NCBI GenBank assembly: GCA_029552825.1
Contig: JAKPDL010000227.1
Coordinates: forward strand, 203,195-267,194
Length of the DNA stretch: 64,000 nucleotides
Source of the DNA: Bacteroidota bacterium
Lineage (GTDB): Bacteria > Bacteroidota > Bacteroidia > Bacteroidales > VadinHA17
Direction: 5' to 3'
Shown here: positions 9,054 through 17,150 of the stretch, piece by piece
Position numbering within the stretch: position 1 is the stretch's first letter
How the letters are laid out: each line of letters starts with the position of its first letter
The notes under the pieces: generated by a model
What the model was told of the DNA's origin: nothing
Databases searched by the model: none
The model's input: only the letters and a program-made list of their open reading frames with translations
Program-made: the position numbers and the translations under genes

Positions 9054-10049
9054 TTATGGAACTTCAATTGTATTAAGTATTTCAGTTATTATATAATCCT
9101 GATTTATATTCTCTGCTTCGGCTTCATAGGTAAGGCCGATGCGATGTCTCATAACGTCAGCACATATTGCTCTGACATCCTCGGGTATAACATAACCCCT
9201 TCTCCTGATAAAAGCATAGGCTTTTGATGCAAGTGCCAGATATATTGACGCACGAGGGGAAGCTCCGTATGATATCATGTTTGAGAATTTCTGTAGATTA
9301 AACCTGGCTGGTTCACGTGTGGCAAAGACAATGTTAAGAATATAGTTTTCAATTTTTTCATCCATATAGACTTCGCGCACAACGTCGCGGGCTCTTATAA
9401 TATCTGAAGTTTTCAGAACTGTATTGGGTTTGGGGAACTCTTTTGCAATGTTCTCCCGGATAATGTTTCTTTCCTCTTCCATTGAAGGATAGCCTATTAA
9501 TACCTTAAGCATGAATCTGTCTACCTGAGCTTCAGGAAGAGGATAAGTTCCTTCCTGTTCTATAGGGTTTTGTGTGGCAAGAACCAGAAATGGTTCCTCA
9601 AGCTTATATGTTGTTTCTCCGATTGTAACCTGTCTTTCCTGCATTGCTTCCAGAAGTGCACTCTGAACCTTGGCTGGCGACCTGTTTATCTCATCAGCCA
9701 GAATGAAATTGGCAAATATAGGTCCTTTCTTAACTAAAAATTCTTCTTTTTTCTGACTATAAATCATGGTTCCGATCAAATCGGCAGGAAGAAGATCTGG
9801 GGTAAACTGAATGCGGCTGAATTTTGCATCTATAATTGATGCCAGAGATCTTATGGCGAGAGTTTTTGCCAGACCGGGAACACCCTCCAGCAGAATATGT
9901 CCGTTGGCAAGGAGCCCTATAAGCAAACTGTCGATAAGATGTCGCTGACCAATGATTACTTTACCGATTTCCATCCTGATTATGTCAACAAATGCGCTTT
10001 CCTTCTCAATTTTTTCATTAAGCAGTTTTATATCAACTGATTGTTCCAT
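9054..10049 (-). CDS. MoxR-family AAA+ ATPase
   Basis: A 331-residue MoxR ATPase leading the Bat operon. The Walker A loop is GVPGLAKT, Walker B with the family hallmark is ADEINRSP, sensor 1 lies in LATQNPIEQEGTYPLPEAQVDRF, and the helical lid includes SYGASPRASIYLALASKAYA. MoxR proteins are proposed to act as chaperone-like ATPases that mature partner complexes with DUF58 and VWA proteins. About 120 bases upstream separate it from the Lnb-like gene on the same strand, so the operon probably starts here. Confidence 0.93.
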   Translation of the reverse strand: MEQSVDIKLLNEKIEKESAFVDIIRMEIGKVIIGQRHLIDSLLIGLLANGHILLEGVPGLAKTLAIRSLASIIDAKFSRIQFTPDLLPADLIGTMIYSQKKEEFLVKKGPIFANFILADEINRSPAKVQSALLEAMQERQVTIGETTYKLEEPFLVLATQNPIEQEGTYPLPEAQVDRFMLKVLIGYPSMEEERNIIRENIAKEFPKPNTVLKTSDIIRARDVVREVYMDEKIENYILNIVFATREPARFNLQKFSNMISYGASPRASIYLALASKAYAFIRRRGYVIPEDVRAICADVMRHRIGLTYEAEAENINQDYIITEILNTIEVP

Positions 10050-10167
10050 ATAATTTTGGTTTAGTCAATAATCATATATGTTTTGTGTCTGTTAATTAGA
10101 TTTTGCAAAAAAACCCTCTATTTCTGAAAGTTGATGTTAAGGTATGTTAAAATATTGTTAAATGGCT

Positions 10168-11361
10168 TTATCTCTTTATTTCTGAATTTTTTAATCCGAA
10201 CGGATTCCATTTAAAATCTGAATAAACAGAACTTCTTAAGGCTAAAATAAGTGCTGCCGGAATAAAAGTACCATAAATCTTTGATGCAAAGATAATTACA
10301 CCTATAATGTATAAAACAGCAAGCCAGAATACCAGCCTGAACCAAATTGTACATTGTTTATTGAGCGACAGGCATATAAGACAAACGATAATAAAAGGAT
10401 TAATCCATATGAAATTTATATTCATTTTTGTTTCGGCATGTTCAGTAATAAAATTAAAGAACAGAAGGAACAAGGATAAAATTGAAAAAATTGTAAATAT
10501 CAGAATATCAAAATATTTAATGTAAATCAAACTCCGAAATCTGACTGAAATTAATAGTATCAGAAAAAAAATCAGCCCCAGTACAAACATGGGATCTGAA
10601 TAAAATGAAGCCTTTATTTCAGGAGGTTCAAATTCGATGATTGTCTCCGTTTCTTGTAGCAAAGGGATAGTCTTGTCGCTTCTTTTAACGACTGAAGCCG
10701 ATAGATTTCGCTGCAGGTATTCAGGTAAAAACATCTGGTCGCGGAATGAAGCTTTCCTGTCAGCAGGCAATCCCAGAAGCAGATCCACACCAGCCTTTAA
10801 CCATGGATAATGACGTTGATACTCATTTATCTTATCTCTGAAGGTGGGCATATCTTTCTTTTCTTCAACAGGATAGACAAGTCTGTCAGAAAATATTTTT
10901 TCAAATATGTCGCGAATCCTCGTAGAGCAGTTATCATAAAAAAAGTCGTACCTGTAATAAATATTTTCAGGTCTTAGATTTTCCTCAAGAAGATACATCA
11001 AGTGACTGATTTCTGAGCTTTCAAGATTTACCCTCTGAGAATAAACAGATCTTCTTTCCATGAAATAGTCTCTCAAAAAAAGGTCGTAAGGATAAACTCC
11101 CAGCATATAGTTAAGTCTTCCTCCGGCAAATTTCCAGACAAAATGGGGGGTATTGAAATCAAACACGCCCCAGTTATAAACCATGTCATACCCTGAAGAA
11201 GGAATTACAACTCTGAGTGCACTATGCCCATAAATCGAATAAGTAGCTGTTCCTGGAGAACATGTGATTAGATATACAAGAGTATCATCAGGCTCCTGCG
11301 ACTTTATTCCGGTTGCAACAAATGACAGAATCGTAAACGTAAAAATCAGTTTTTTTACCAT
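10168..11361 (-). CDS. Lnb N-terminal / DUF4105-domain membrane protein
   Basis: The 397-residue product has a signal peptide and then a periplasmic domain with the family pattern LITCSPGTATYSIYGHSALRV, MVYNWGVFDFNTPHFVWKFAGGRLNYMLG and FFYDNCSTRIRDI. These resemble the DUF4105 / Lnb N-terminal family, papain-like enzymes named for lipoprotein intramolecular transacylase. Candidate catalytic residues are the His in GHSA and the Cys in DNCST. About four membrane segments fill the C-terminal third. The link to lipoprotein remodelling is by family only; in Bacteroidota the substrate is not established. Confidence 0.75.
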   Translation of the reverse strand: MVKKLIFTFTILSFVATGIKSQEPDDTLVYLITCSPGTATYSIYGHSALRVVIPSSGYDMVYNWGVFDFNTPHFVWKFAGGRLNYMLGVYPYDLFLRDYFMERRSVYSQRVNLESSEISHLMYLLEENLRPENIYYRYDFFYDNCSTRIRDIFEKIFSDRLVYPVEEKKDMPTFRDKINEYQRHYPWLKAGVDLLLGLPADRKASFRDQMFLPEYLQRNLSASVVKRSDKTIPLLQETETIIEFEPPEIKASFYSDPMFVLGLIFFLILLISVRFRSLIYIKYFDILIFTIFSILSLFLLFFNFITEHAETKMNINFIWINPFIIVCLICLSLNKQCTIWFRLVFWLAVLYIIGVIIFASKIYGTFIPAALILALRSSVYSDFKWNPFGLKNSEIKR

Positions 11362-11630
11362 ACTACATTTTAAATTAACCTGCGTATCATTTTGTTTATA
11401 TCCTGTTTTTGCACAGTTACCTTATAAGTATTATATTCGGCCTATTGAACATTAATCAACATTTTCAGTTAACTGTAACAAAACAAATATATTTAATGAT
11501 TGGAGACTTTGAAATCATTTGTGAAATATATTCTCGACCTTTGTGTAATTTCAATTATGAAAATACTGTAATATAAGCATTTAAGAATTAAAAAATTGAA
11601 AAAAGTTTTATTGTAATCAGCAAGTTATTC

Positions 11631-12260
11631 ATGAGCATTGATATTATTCACAGTCTGAAACTTTTACCAGGTATTGTTGTTGGTCTGACAATTCACGAGT
11701 TCAGTCATGCTTATATTGCCCATAGATGTGGTGATAATACATCGCGTGACCAGGGAAGGGTAACGTTAAATCCGCTTAAACATATTGATTTGCTGGGATT
11801 TTTAATGTTGTTTTTCGCCGGATTTGGCTGGGCGAAACCTGTGCAGTTCAACGAAATGAATCTAAGGAATCCTAAAACTGACGTGCTTAAAATAGCTGTT
11901 GCAGGTCCTGTTTCCAATGCACTCACTGCCATACTTTTATCGGTAGTTTTAGTATTGATATTAAATAGCGTTTATATTGCAGATTTATTATGGGAGCTAT
12001 TCATTTATGCCATTTTCATAAATTGGGGTCTGTTTGTGTTTAATATGATACCTCTTCCACCGTTAGATGGTTCTCATCTGTTGTTTCACTTTTTCAAAAA
12101 GTACCCTGCAGTATATCAGGCTGCATACAAATACGGAGCAATGATTTTGTTCACACTCATTCTGATGACCTTTGTTTTTAAGGTAAATTTACTGCCAATC
12201 TGGCCGCTTATTGAATTCATAGGCAAGGGATTCTTAAGAATAATTGGATATAATTTTTAA
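11631..12260 (+). CDS. Site-2 protease family (M50) membrane metalloprotease
   Basis: A compact 209-residue M50 protease. The zinc motif HEFSH lies at residues 22-26 in the first membrane helix, and the second metal-binding motif PPLDGSH lies near residue 145. Four to six hydrophobic segments fill the rest. It belongs to the minimal group without PDZ or CBS domains. Proteins of this type cleave membrane substrates, for example anti-sigma factors, but no substrate is indicated here. It is followed by the methyltransferase gene after about 55 bases on the same strand. Confidence 0.88.
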   Translation: MSIDIIHSLKLLPGIVVGLTIHEFSHAYIAHRCGDNTSRDQGRVTLNPLKHIDLLGFLMLFFAGFGWAKPVQFNEMNLRNPKTDVLKIAVAGPVSNALTAILLSVVLVLILNSVYIADLLWELFIYAIFINWGLFVFNMIPLPPLDGSHLLFHFFKKYPAVYQAAYKYGAMILFTLILMTFVFKVNLLPIWPLIEFIGKGFLRIIGYNF

Positions 12261-12315
12261 CTTTGAATAGCGTTAAAATTCTGAAACTTTTATTGAAATA
12301 TGAGTCTGGGTTGAG

Positions 12316-13017
12316 ATGAGATTCTTACTTGTAACCGGTGTTTTTTTCATTTTTTTCGTTTCCTGCACTTTTTCGCAGGATGAAAGCAAATTTGCTGAGC
12401 TCCGTAAGGAAATGGTTAACAAGCAGATTATTGCCAATGGTATAAGAAATCCCCAGACAATTAAAGCCATGCTGAAAGTACCAAGGCATCTGTTTGTACC
12501 AAAAGAATACATTCACAGGGCTTATGAGGATACGCCACTCCCGATAGGATATAACCAGACCATTTCCCAGCCCTTTATTGTGGCATACATGACAGAGCTG
12601 GCGCGGCCTTCGAAAAATAAAAAGGTGCTTGAAATAGGGACAGGTTCCGGCTATCAGGCGGCTGTTCTTGCTGAGATTGTAGATACTGTTTACACAATAG
12701 AGATTATTCCTGAGCTTGCAAGGGAAGCAGAAGACAGACTTAAACGGCTGGGATACAAAAACATTATTGTAAAAACCGGCGACGGTTACAATGGCTGGAA
12801 AGAGCATGCTCCCTATGATATAATAATGGTTACTGCAGCTACCGACCATATTCCACAACCATTGCTTGACCAGCTTGCAGAAAATGGAAGACTTATTATG
12901 CCTGTCGGACCGCAATGGTCAGCCCAGCGCCTGGTACTAGCAGTTAAAAAGAATGGCAAAATAGAACGGACACAGCTTGCTATGGTAAGGTTCGTCCCTC
13001 TCCTCAGGAGTCAGTGA
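12316..13017 (+). CDS. pcm: Protein-L-isoaspartate O-methyltransferase homologue with an export signal
   Basis: The 233-residue protein has the full PIMT core: MVNKQIIANGIRNPQTIKAM, VPRHLFVP, the substrate motif ISQPFIVAYMTE, and the AdoMet motif VLEIGTGSGYQ. The usual enzyme repairs isoaspartyl residues in the cytoplasm with AdoMet. Here a hydrophobic signal of about 20 residues precedes the core and ends FFVSC-TFSQ, which reads as a lipobox or signal peptidase site. An exported PIMT would lack AdoMet, so localisation is the odd point. A bidirectional terminator follows. Confidence 0.88.
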   Translation: MRFLLVTGVFFIFFVSCTFSQDESKFAELRKEMVNKQIIANGIRNPQTIKAMLKVPRHLFVPKEYIHRAYEDTPLPIGYNQTISQPFIVAYMTELARPSKNKKVLEIGTGSGYQAAVLAEIVDTVYTIEIIPELAREAEDRLKRLGYKNIIVKTGDGYNGWKEHAPYDIIMVTAATDHIPQPLLDQLAENGRLIMPVGPQWSAQRLVLAVKKNGKIERTQLAMVRFVPLLRSQ

Positions 13018-13047
13018 AAATCAAGATTAATCATTTCTAAAAATAAC

Positions 13048-13073
13048 AAGAGCAGCACATAGGCTGCTCTTTT
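13048..13073. terminator. Bidirectional rho-independent terminator
   Basis: AAGAGCAGC (13048-13056) and GCTGCTCTT (13063-13071) form a perfect 9-bp stem with a 6-base loop. T-rich sequence follows on the plus strand and TGTTATTTTT on the minus strand. It lies 30 bases after the methyltransferase stop and just beyond the 3' end of the tRNA gene, so it can end both convergent transcripts. Confidence 0.8.
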
Positions 13074-13074
13074 G

Positions 13075-13148
13075 TGATTCCGGAGCGATTCGAACGCTCG
13101 ACCCACAGCTTAGAAGGCTGTTGCTCTATCCAGCTGAGCTACGGAACC
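13075..13148 (-). tRNA. tRNA-Arg (anticodon TCT)
   Basis: Read on the minus strand, this 74-base gene folds as a cloverleaf. The acceptor stem GGTTCCG/CGGAATC has one G-U pair, the D arm reads AGCTCAGCTGGATAGAGC, the anticodon arm is ACAGC-CTTCTAA-GCTGT giving anticodon TCT, and the T arm contains GTTCGAATC. The discriminator base is A and CCA is not encoded. It reads AGA codons. No integration remnant is visible at its 3' end. Confidence 0.97.
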
Positions 13149-13185
13149 ATCATATTAATTTTATTAACTCTTTACTGACCCAACA

Positions 13186-13211
13186 CTCATACCCAACCCT
13201 CATACCCAACC
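13186..13211. repeat. Two-copy 13-bp tandem repeat
   Basis: The unit CTCATACCCAACC occurs twice head to tail, followed by a partial third start (CTCC). It lies in the spacer between the tRNA 5' side and the C69 dipeptidase gene. No function is evident. Confidence 0.7.
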
Positions 13212-13230
13212 CTCCAGATCCATAACTGTC

Positions 13231-13261
13231 AGATTGTTTCCTCGTATTTACGGAACAATCT
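13231..13261 (+). terminator. Stem-loop with T-rich tail
   Basis: AGATTGTTTCC (13231-13241) pairs with GGAACAATCT (13252-13261) with one bulged T, enclosing a 10-base loop. TTTTAATT follows on the plus strand. No plus-strand gene reads into it, so it may instead protect the 3' end of the minus-strand dipeptidase transcript. Confidence 0.4.
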
Positions 13262-13365
13262 TTTAATTAAAACCGAATGCAAAATTAATTCTTTTTTCAG
13301 TTTCTGCAAATAAGAATAGTTTGATAAATAAAGCTTCAGTTATATAAAAAAGAAAATTTCAACAA

Positions 13366-14841
13366 TTATTTCAGGCAATTATATTGCTTAAGAAATTTAT
13401 TGTTTTCATCGATTGTCTTTTCAATAACTTCTTTTGTAAAATCATTAATCAATGCTGCTGCTTTCTGTGGTTGTTTCTTATAAATCGGCAGATACTCTTT
13501 TTCAACCCTTGCTGCCATTTTTGCAAAAGTCTTTTGCAGATCTTCCTTTGTTCTTTTACGCTCAGGATATCGCTTTATGAAATCCTGGTCGGTACATTCA
13601 GCCACAGCCACAAAATTCCACCATGCCATTGGGCGTGTTCTGTCGTATATTGATTGATCCCTTTTAAAATGAAGCTCATAAGCAATTTCAGGGTTATCCA
13701 TAGCCATATTTGAGGGAAATTCAGTAACACCGAAAAATATTGGCATATATGCGTTTACGCAACCCCGTCTGGGAGCGAACCATATTCGTATTCCAATATC
13801 AAAAGGAAGGTTTTGTCGAAGTTCAGCAACAAATGAAAGTTGCTGATGTGAAGCACATATGTTTTGTGTCTTGTTTTCATGAGGGGATCCTTTAGTATAG
13901 TTTTTTGAATCGTCAAGATCTGTTCCCTCATAATGATTGGAAAGCAAATTAAAAATATCTTCCAATTCTATTTTTTTTCTGGGTTGAAACGAGAATGGGA
14001 AAGCATCATCCTTTTTGTAACTCATACCCGAGAGAAGATTCACTGCCATCCACATTCTGCCTATATTTGACATGCTTGTAAGATTTCTTTCGGACGAGTA
14101 AACTTTTGCAAAATTGAATTTACCGTCTGTTTCCGGGTTATACCATCCTCTTCTTATAGCATATTTTATTAAATCTTTTGAGGCCAGACAGTTATCACTG
14201 TCGGTGGTATCCACATCAGTTATAGTGTAATAATTCGGAATAAATGCCACATGGTTATCTGGCACTCTTCGTGCCACCCAGTTTTTGCCTCTTACAACAG
14301 CAAAAAGCCAGGCCTCATTCTTATCGGCAATTATGTAAGTTCTTCCAGAGCCATTATATCCCCATTTTTCCACAAGATAAGCAGCTAATTCAATTCCAGT
14401 TCTTGCCGATAATGCTCTCAGAGCGATCAATCTTCTTAGTTCATAGCCAATTCCCCCATCCTTTATCTCTCCGTATAATTCTCTGGATGTACATGCATTT
14501 GAAGTAATCAATACACCATGTTCGTTGACATACGTATCTGCAAAATCCTGGCCTGGCATTTCAAACCATAAGCATGTCCAGGAATGTGATCCCAATGGTT
14601 CTACTCCTCCTTCTTTGAATTTTATCACCTCTCCTTTTCTATTATCTTTCCCCGGTATTTTATAGAAATTAACAATCTGATTACCTCCATCATCTTCATT
14701 ATGAGCTACAATAACAGATCCGGTAGCACTGGCTTCCCTACCTATTATTACAGTTGAACAATTGAAACCACTTTCATCCTGAAAAGCAAATAACAGGAAG
14801 GAATAAACTATTAAAAATGAAAATATTAACAGTCTCTTCAT
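13366..14841 (-). CDS. Peptidase C69 family dipeptidase, secreted
   Basis: A 491-residue Ntn-hydrolase of the C69 (PepD-like) family. A signal peptide ends near residue 20. The mature protein begins FNCSTVIIGREASATGSVIVAHNEDDGG, with presumed nucleophile Cys28 and the following NEDD metal/substrate loop. Later motifs DTYVNEHGVLITSNACTSRE and AYLVEKWGYNGSGRTYIIADKNEAW are typical. In the Ntn fold the Cys is exposed after propeptide removal, which fits the position just after the signal. Likely a periplasmic or secreted dipeptidase. It is monocistronic with a candidate promoter at 14865-14896. Confidence 0.88.
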   Translation of the reverse strand: MKRLLIFSFLIVYSFLLFAFQDESGFNCSTVIIGREASATGSVIVAHNEDDGGNQIVNFYKIPGKDNRKGEVIKFKEGGVEPLGSHSWTCLWFEMPGQDFADTYVNEHGVLITSNACTSRELYGEIKDGGIGYELRRLIALRALSARTGIELAAYLVEKWGYNGSGRTYIIADKNEAWLFAVVRGKNWVARRVPDNHVAFIPNYYTITDVDTTDSDNCLASKDLIKYAIRRGWYNPETDGKFNFAKVYSSERNLTSMSNIGRMWMAVNLLSGMSYKKDDAFPFSFQPRKKIELEDIFNLLSNHYEGTDLDDSKNYTKGSPHENKTQNICASHQQLSFVAELRQNLPFDIGIRIWFAPRRGCVNAYMPIFFGVTEFPSNMAMDNPEIAYELHFKRDQSIYDRTRPMAWWNFVAVAECTDQDFIKRYPERKRTKEDLQKTFAKMAARVEKEYLPIYKKQPQKAAALINDFTKEVIEKTIDENNKFLKQYNCLK

Positions 14842-14864
14842 TTAATTAATTTTAAATAAACCAA

Positions 14865-14896
14865 CAATATTAGAAATAACAAAAACAGGTGACAAA
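14865..14896 (-). promoter_or_regulatory. Candidate promoter of the C69 dipeptidase gene
   Basis: On the minus strand TTTG (14893-14896), a 20-base spacer and TAATATTG (14865-14872) approximate TTTG-N19-21-TAnnTTTG, with one mismatch in the -7 box. It lies 24 bases upstream of the start at 14841. Confidence 0.45.
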
Positions 14897-14911
14897 AATA
14901 TAATAATCCCA

Positions 14912-15775
14912 TTAAATATTCCTAAACTGAGCCCTGTATGACCTGGGTGATATCCCCATGATTTTTTTAAACTGCTTATTGAAATTCGAAACACTGAAAA
15001 AACCACAATCTTTTGCTATATCATGAATTGCAGTATCTGTTTCCCTTAAAAGGTAACAGGCTCTGTTAGCCCTTACCTGATTTAAATATTCAATAAATCC
15101 TGTCCCTGTATATTTTTTAAAATACTTGCTGAATGAAAAGGGTTTCATGTCAGCGACATTGCTCACATCTTTAAGCGTCAGATGTTTATTATAGTTTTCT
15201 CTTATAAAGCTCAGTACTTTTGCAATAATTTTATTTGCCGGCCTTTCGAAGCCTATTTTATAGTTCTCGGTGCTTAGTTGCCTGCGATGTGTGGAATTAC
15301 ACATTAATTTAAGCAGATGAAAAAAGTCCAGGATTTTATCAATTCCGCTGTGAGACACCATTGAAGTAAGTATTTTTTCAGCTGTTTTTGCATCCTGAAC
15401 AGAAAATGCCACTCCTTTTTCAGCTTCAGCGAACAACTCCCGCACCTTTACCATCTCATGCTGATTCAGGAATTCATTACCGAAAAAATTCAAAGGAAAA
15501 TGAACTACAATACTATGATTCTCGGGTAAGCTCTCCCCCGTTTTGTAATAGTTCCAGCAATGCGGCACATTGCCTGCAATCAAAACCATATCATATTCAT
15601 CGAACAGCTCAACGTTATTACCAATTATTCTGGTGCCGTTGTTTTTCAGATTCAGCAGTATTTCATATTCGGGATGAAAATGCCATACGCCACCCTTATC
15701 ATTCAGATATTCAGCCACAAGCCCACTACTATCTTTTTTATAAACCTGCTCTAATTCAGCAATAAATGTTTTCAT
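14912..15775 (-). CDS. AraC-family transcriptional regulator
   Basis: The 287-residue protein has an N-terminal cupin-like sensing domain (about residues 15-110, WHFHPEYEILLNLKNNGTRIIG) and a C-terminal pair of AraC helix-turn-helix motifs (about 185-285). The second contains DIAKDCGFFSVSNFNKQFKK, then MGISPRSYR. Such regulators usually sense sugars or stress. No sugar-utilisation gene adjoins it. The 3' neighbour, the dipeptidase gene, is on the same strand about 70 bases away. The target is unknown. Confidence 0.9.
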   Translation of the reverse strand: MKTFIAELEQVYKKDSSGLVAEYLNDKGGVWHFHPEYEILLNLKNNGTRIIGNNVELFDEYDMVLIAGNVPHCWNYYKTGESLPENHSIVVHFPLNFFGNEFLNQHEMVKVRELFAEAEKGVAFSVQDAKTAEKILTSMVSHSGIDKILDFFHLLKLMCNSTHRRQLSTENYKIGFERPANKIIAKVLSFIRENYNKHLTLKDVSNVADMKPFSFSKYFKKYTGTGFIEYLNQVRANRACYLLRETDTAIHDIAKDCGFFSVSNFNKQFKKIMGISPRSYRAQFRNI

Positions 15776-16022
15776 AATATATCTATAACAGAACTGTTAA
15801 TCAAATTTATACATTTTTAATAAAATGCGTATTCGCGAAAAGAAGATTAAAATTTCGAGGTTAATCAGATTGTAGAAGTTAAAAAGGTAAAATCTTTCTT
15901 ATGACCTTAATTGTTAACATAAGAATATTATAAAATCAGAAAGCAATAAAATAGTTTAAAAATTGAATTCCAATAAAAGAAAAAATTTTGATAATAATTT
16001 AATTATTTTTATATTTGATTCG

Positions 16023-16037
16023 ATAGCATTATGCTAT
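16023..16037. repeat. 15-bp perfect palindrome
   Basis: ATAGCAT-T-ATGCTAT reads the same on both strands around position 16030. It sits at the upstream edge of the GC-richer island and could be a regulator site or a remnant of a mobile-element end; nothing here decides between these. Confidence 0.6.
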
Positions 16038-16041
16038 TAAG

Positions 16042-16311
16042 TTGGAGGAGTTAAAAGAGTTTGGTTGTGAAAATCAACAGGATTGTATTGCAGACATTGA
16101 CTTTCACATTTCAGGACCAGAGGCAAAGCGCCAGCTTGCCCTCGTACCTTCCTTTTATCAGACAGTAGACACGGGGACTATCTCAAAAAAGCCCGCTCCC
16201 AAACCACAACCATCCCTTTTACTCCTCTTTTTTTATTATAATCCTTTGTTTGTAAAAACAGGTTTTTTTTTGTTAATCTTTTATTTTAAACTTTTCCGTC
16301 ATTACTTCTGA
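16042..16311 (+). pseudogene. Doubtful open frame, possible gene remnant
   Basis: An 89-codon frame opens near 16027 with TTG as the first start-like codon. Its first 55 residues look protein-like (EFGCENQQDCIADIDFHISG, AKRQLALVPSFYQTVDTGT) and use GC-richer codons than the neighbours. The last 30 residues translate T-rich spacer and look like noise. I recognise no family. It may be the end of a decayed gene, such as a transposase, or non-coding sequence. Confidence 0.25.
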
Positions 16312-16422
16312 TTCATCCAGAACAATTTCATTTAAAAAAATTATATTTACTATATTTTTGCCGAAATAGTTCCGGAAATTTAAAAACAGGGGAAAAGTAA
16401 GTTTTTGTACAATTTATTTTGA

Positions 16423-17133
16423 ATGAAAACATACATCAGGAGAAGGGAAAAAAATCAGGAGCTTGTAGTGTTGTACAGTGAATGGGGAATGGATGAAAAT
16501 ATTTTTATACCACTGTGCAATGATGAATTTGATTTAATTCTGTTCTACGATTATTCATCTGCAGAACCACTTGTCCTTCCTGAGATGAAAACCTATACAC
16601 GGATAGTTCTTATAGGTTGGTCACTTGGCGTATGGGCAGCAGGTATTTTATCAGAAAAAATGGGCATTAAACCTGATGTGAAAATTGCAGTTAATGGCAC
16701 ACCTTTACCGGCTGATAAAAAATATGGGATAAGCAAAAAGGTCATTGAAGGAACATTGAAAAATCTCACTGAAAAAAATGTTAAAAAATTCTATCTGAGA
16801 GTTTTCGGTGATAAAAAAACACTTCTCAACTACCAGGATAGATTGCCCAGAAGAACTATTAAATCCCTCGAGGATGAACTGAGGTGGATGTACAATAAAA
16901 TGCTTGAAGAAACTAAAACTGACTTTAAATGGAATTATGCTGTCATTTCAGAAGATGACAGAGTCTATCCTGCAAAAGCACAGCAAACATTCTGGAAAAC
17001 TCAACCCGAAACAAAAACTGTTATACTTCCGGAGTCTCACTTTCCCTTCAATAAATGGAAAAATTTTCCGGATTTTATCAGCTATATTCTTTCATATAAA
17101 GAAGAAGAAAAAGGAAAGAAAAAAAGAAAATAA
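16423..17133 (+). CDS. bioG: BioG-like pimeloyl-ACP methyl ester esterase (DUF452)
   Basis: A 236-residue alpha/beta hydrolase of the BioG/DUF452 family. The nucleophile elbow is GWSLGVWAAG with Ser67, the family stretch VNGTPLPADKKYGI follows, and the C-terminal catalytic His lies in ESHFPFNKW. BioG frees pimeloyl-ACP from its methyl ester before biotin ring assembly in the cytoplasm. In many Bacteroidota bioG sits inside a bio operon; here no other biotin gene is adjacent. It is convergent with the YihY gene, with a lysine-rich tail. Confidence 0.85.
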   Translation: MKTYIRRREKNQELVVLYSEWGMDENIFIPLCNDEFDLILFYDYSSAEPLVLPEMKTYTRIVLIGWSLGVWAAGILSEKMGIKPDVKIAVNGTPLPADKKYGISKKVIEGTLKNLTEKNVKKFYLRVFGDKKTLLNYQDRLPRRTIKSLEDELRWMYNKMLEETKTDFKWNYAVISEDDRVYPAKAQQTFWKTQPETKTVILPESHFPFNKWKNFPDFISYILSYKEEEKGKKKRK

Positions 17134-17150
17134 AATTACTCTGATTTATT

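Larger units (their letters stand above)
15776..16422. other. 647-base gap without a convincing gene
   Basis: The first 250 bases are very AT-rich and hold TAAATTTG (15802-15809, minus), a possible -7 box for the AraC gene, and a hairpin TCTTATG/CATAAGA (15897-15903 with 15918-15924). A perfect odd palindrome ATAGCATTATGCTAT follows at 16023-16037. From about 16042 to 16215 base composition shifts to near 50% GC, then T-rich sequence resumes up to the BioG-like gene. I see no RNA gene. Confidence 0.6.

Noticed and set aside
12325..12915. 196-codon minus-strand frame opposite the isoaspartyl methyltransferase gene
   Set aside because: It lies fully inside a well-supported gene, has no recognisable domain and uses unlikely residues for this genome.
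13075..13365. Integration site of a mobile element at tRNA-Arg
   Set aside because: I see no integrase and no duplicated tRNA 3' end; the nearby 13-bp tandem repeat is unrelated to the tRNA sequence.
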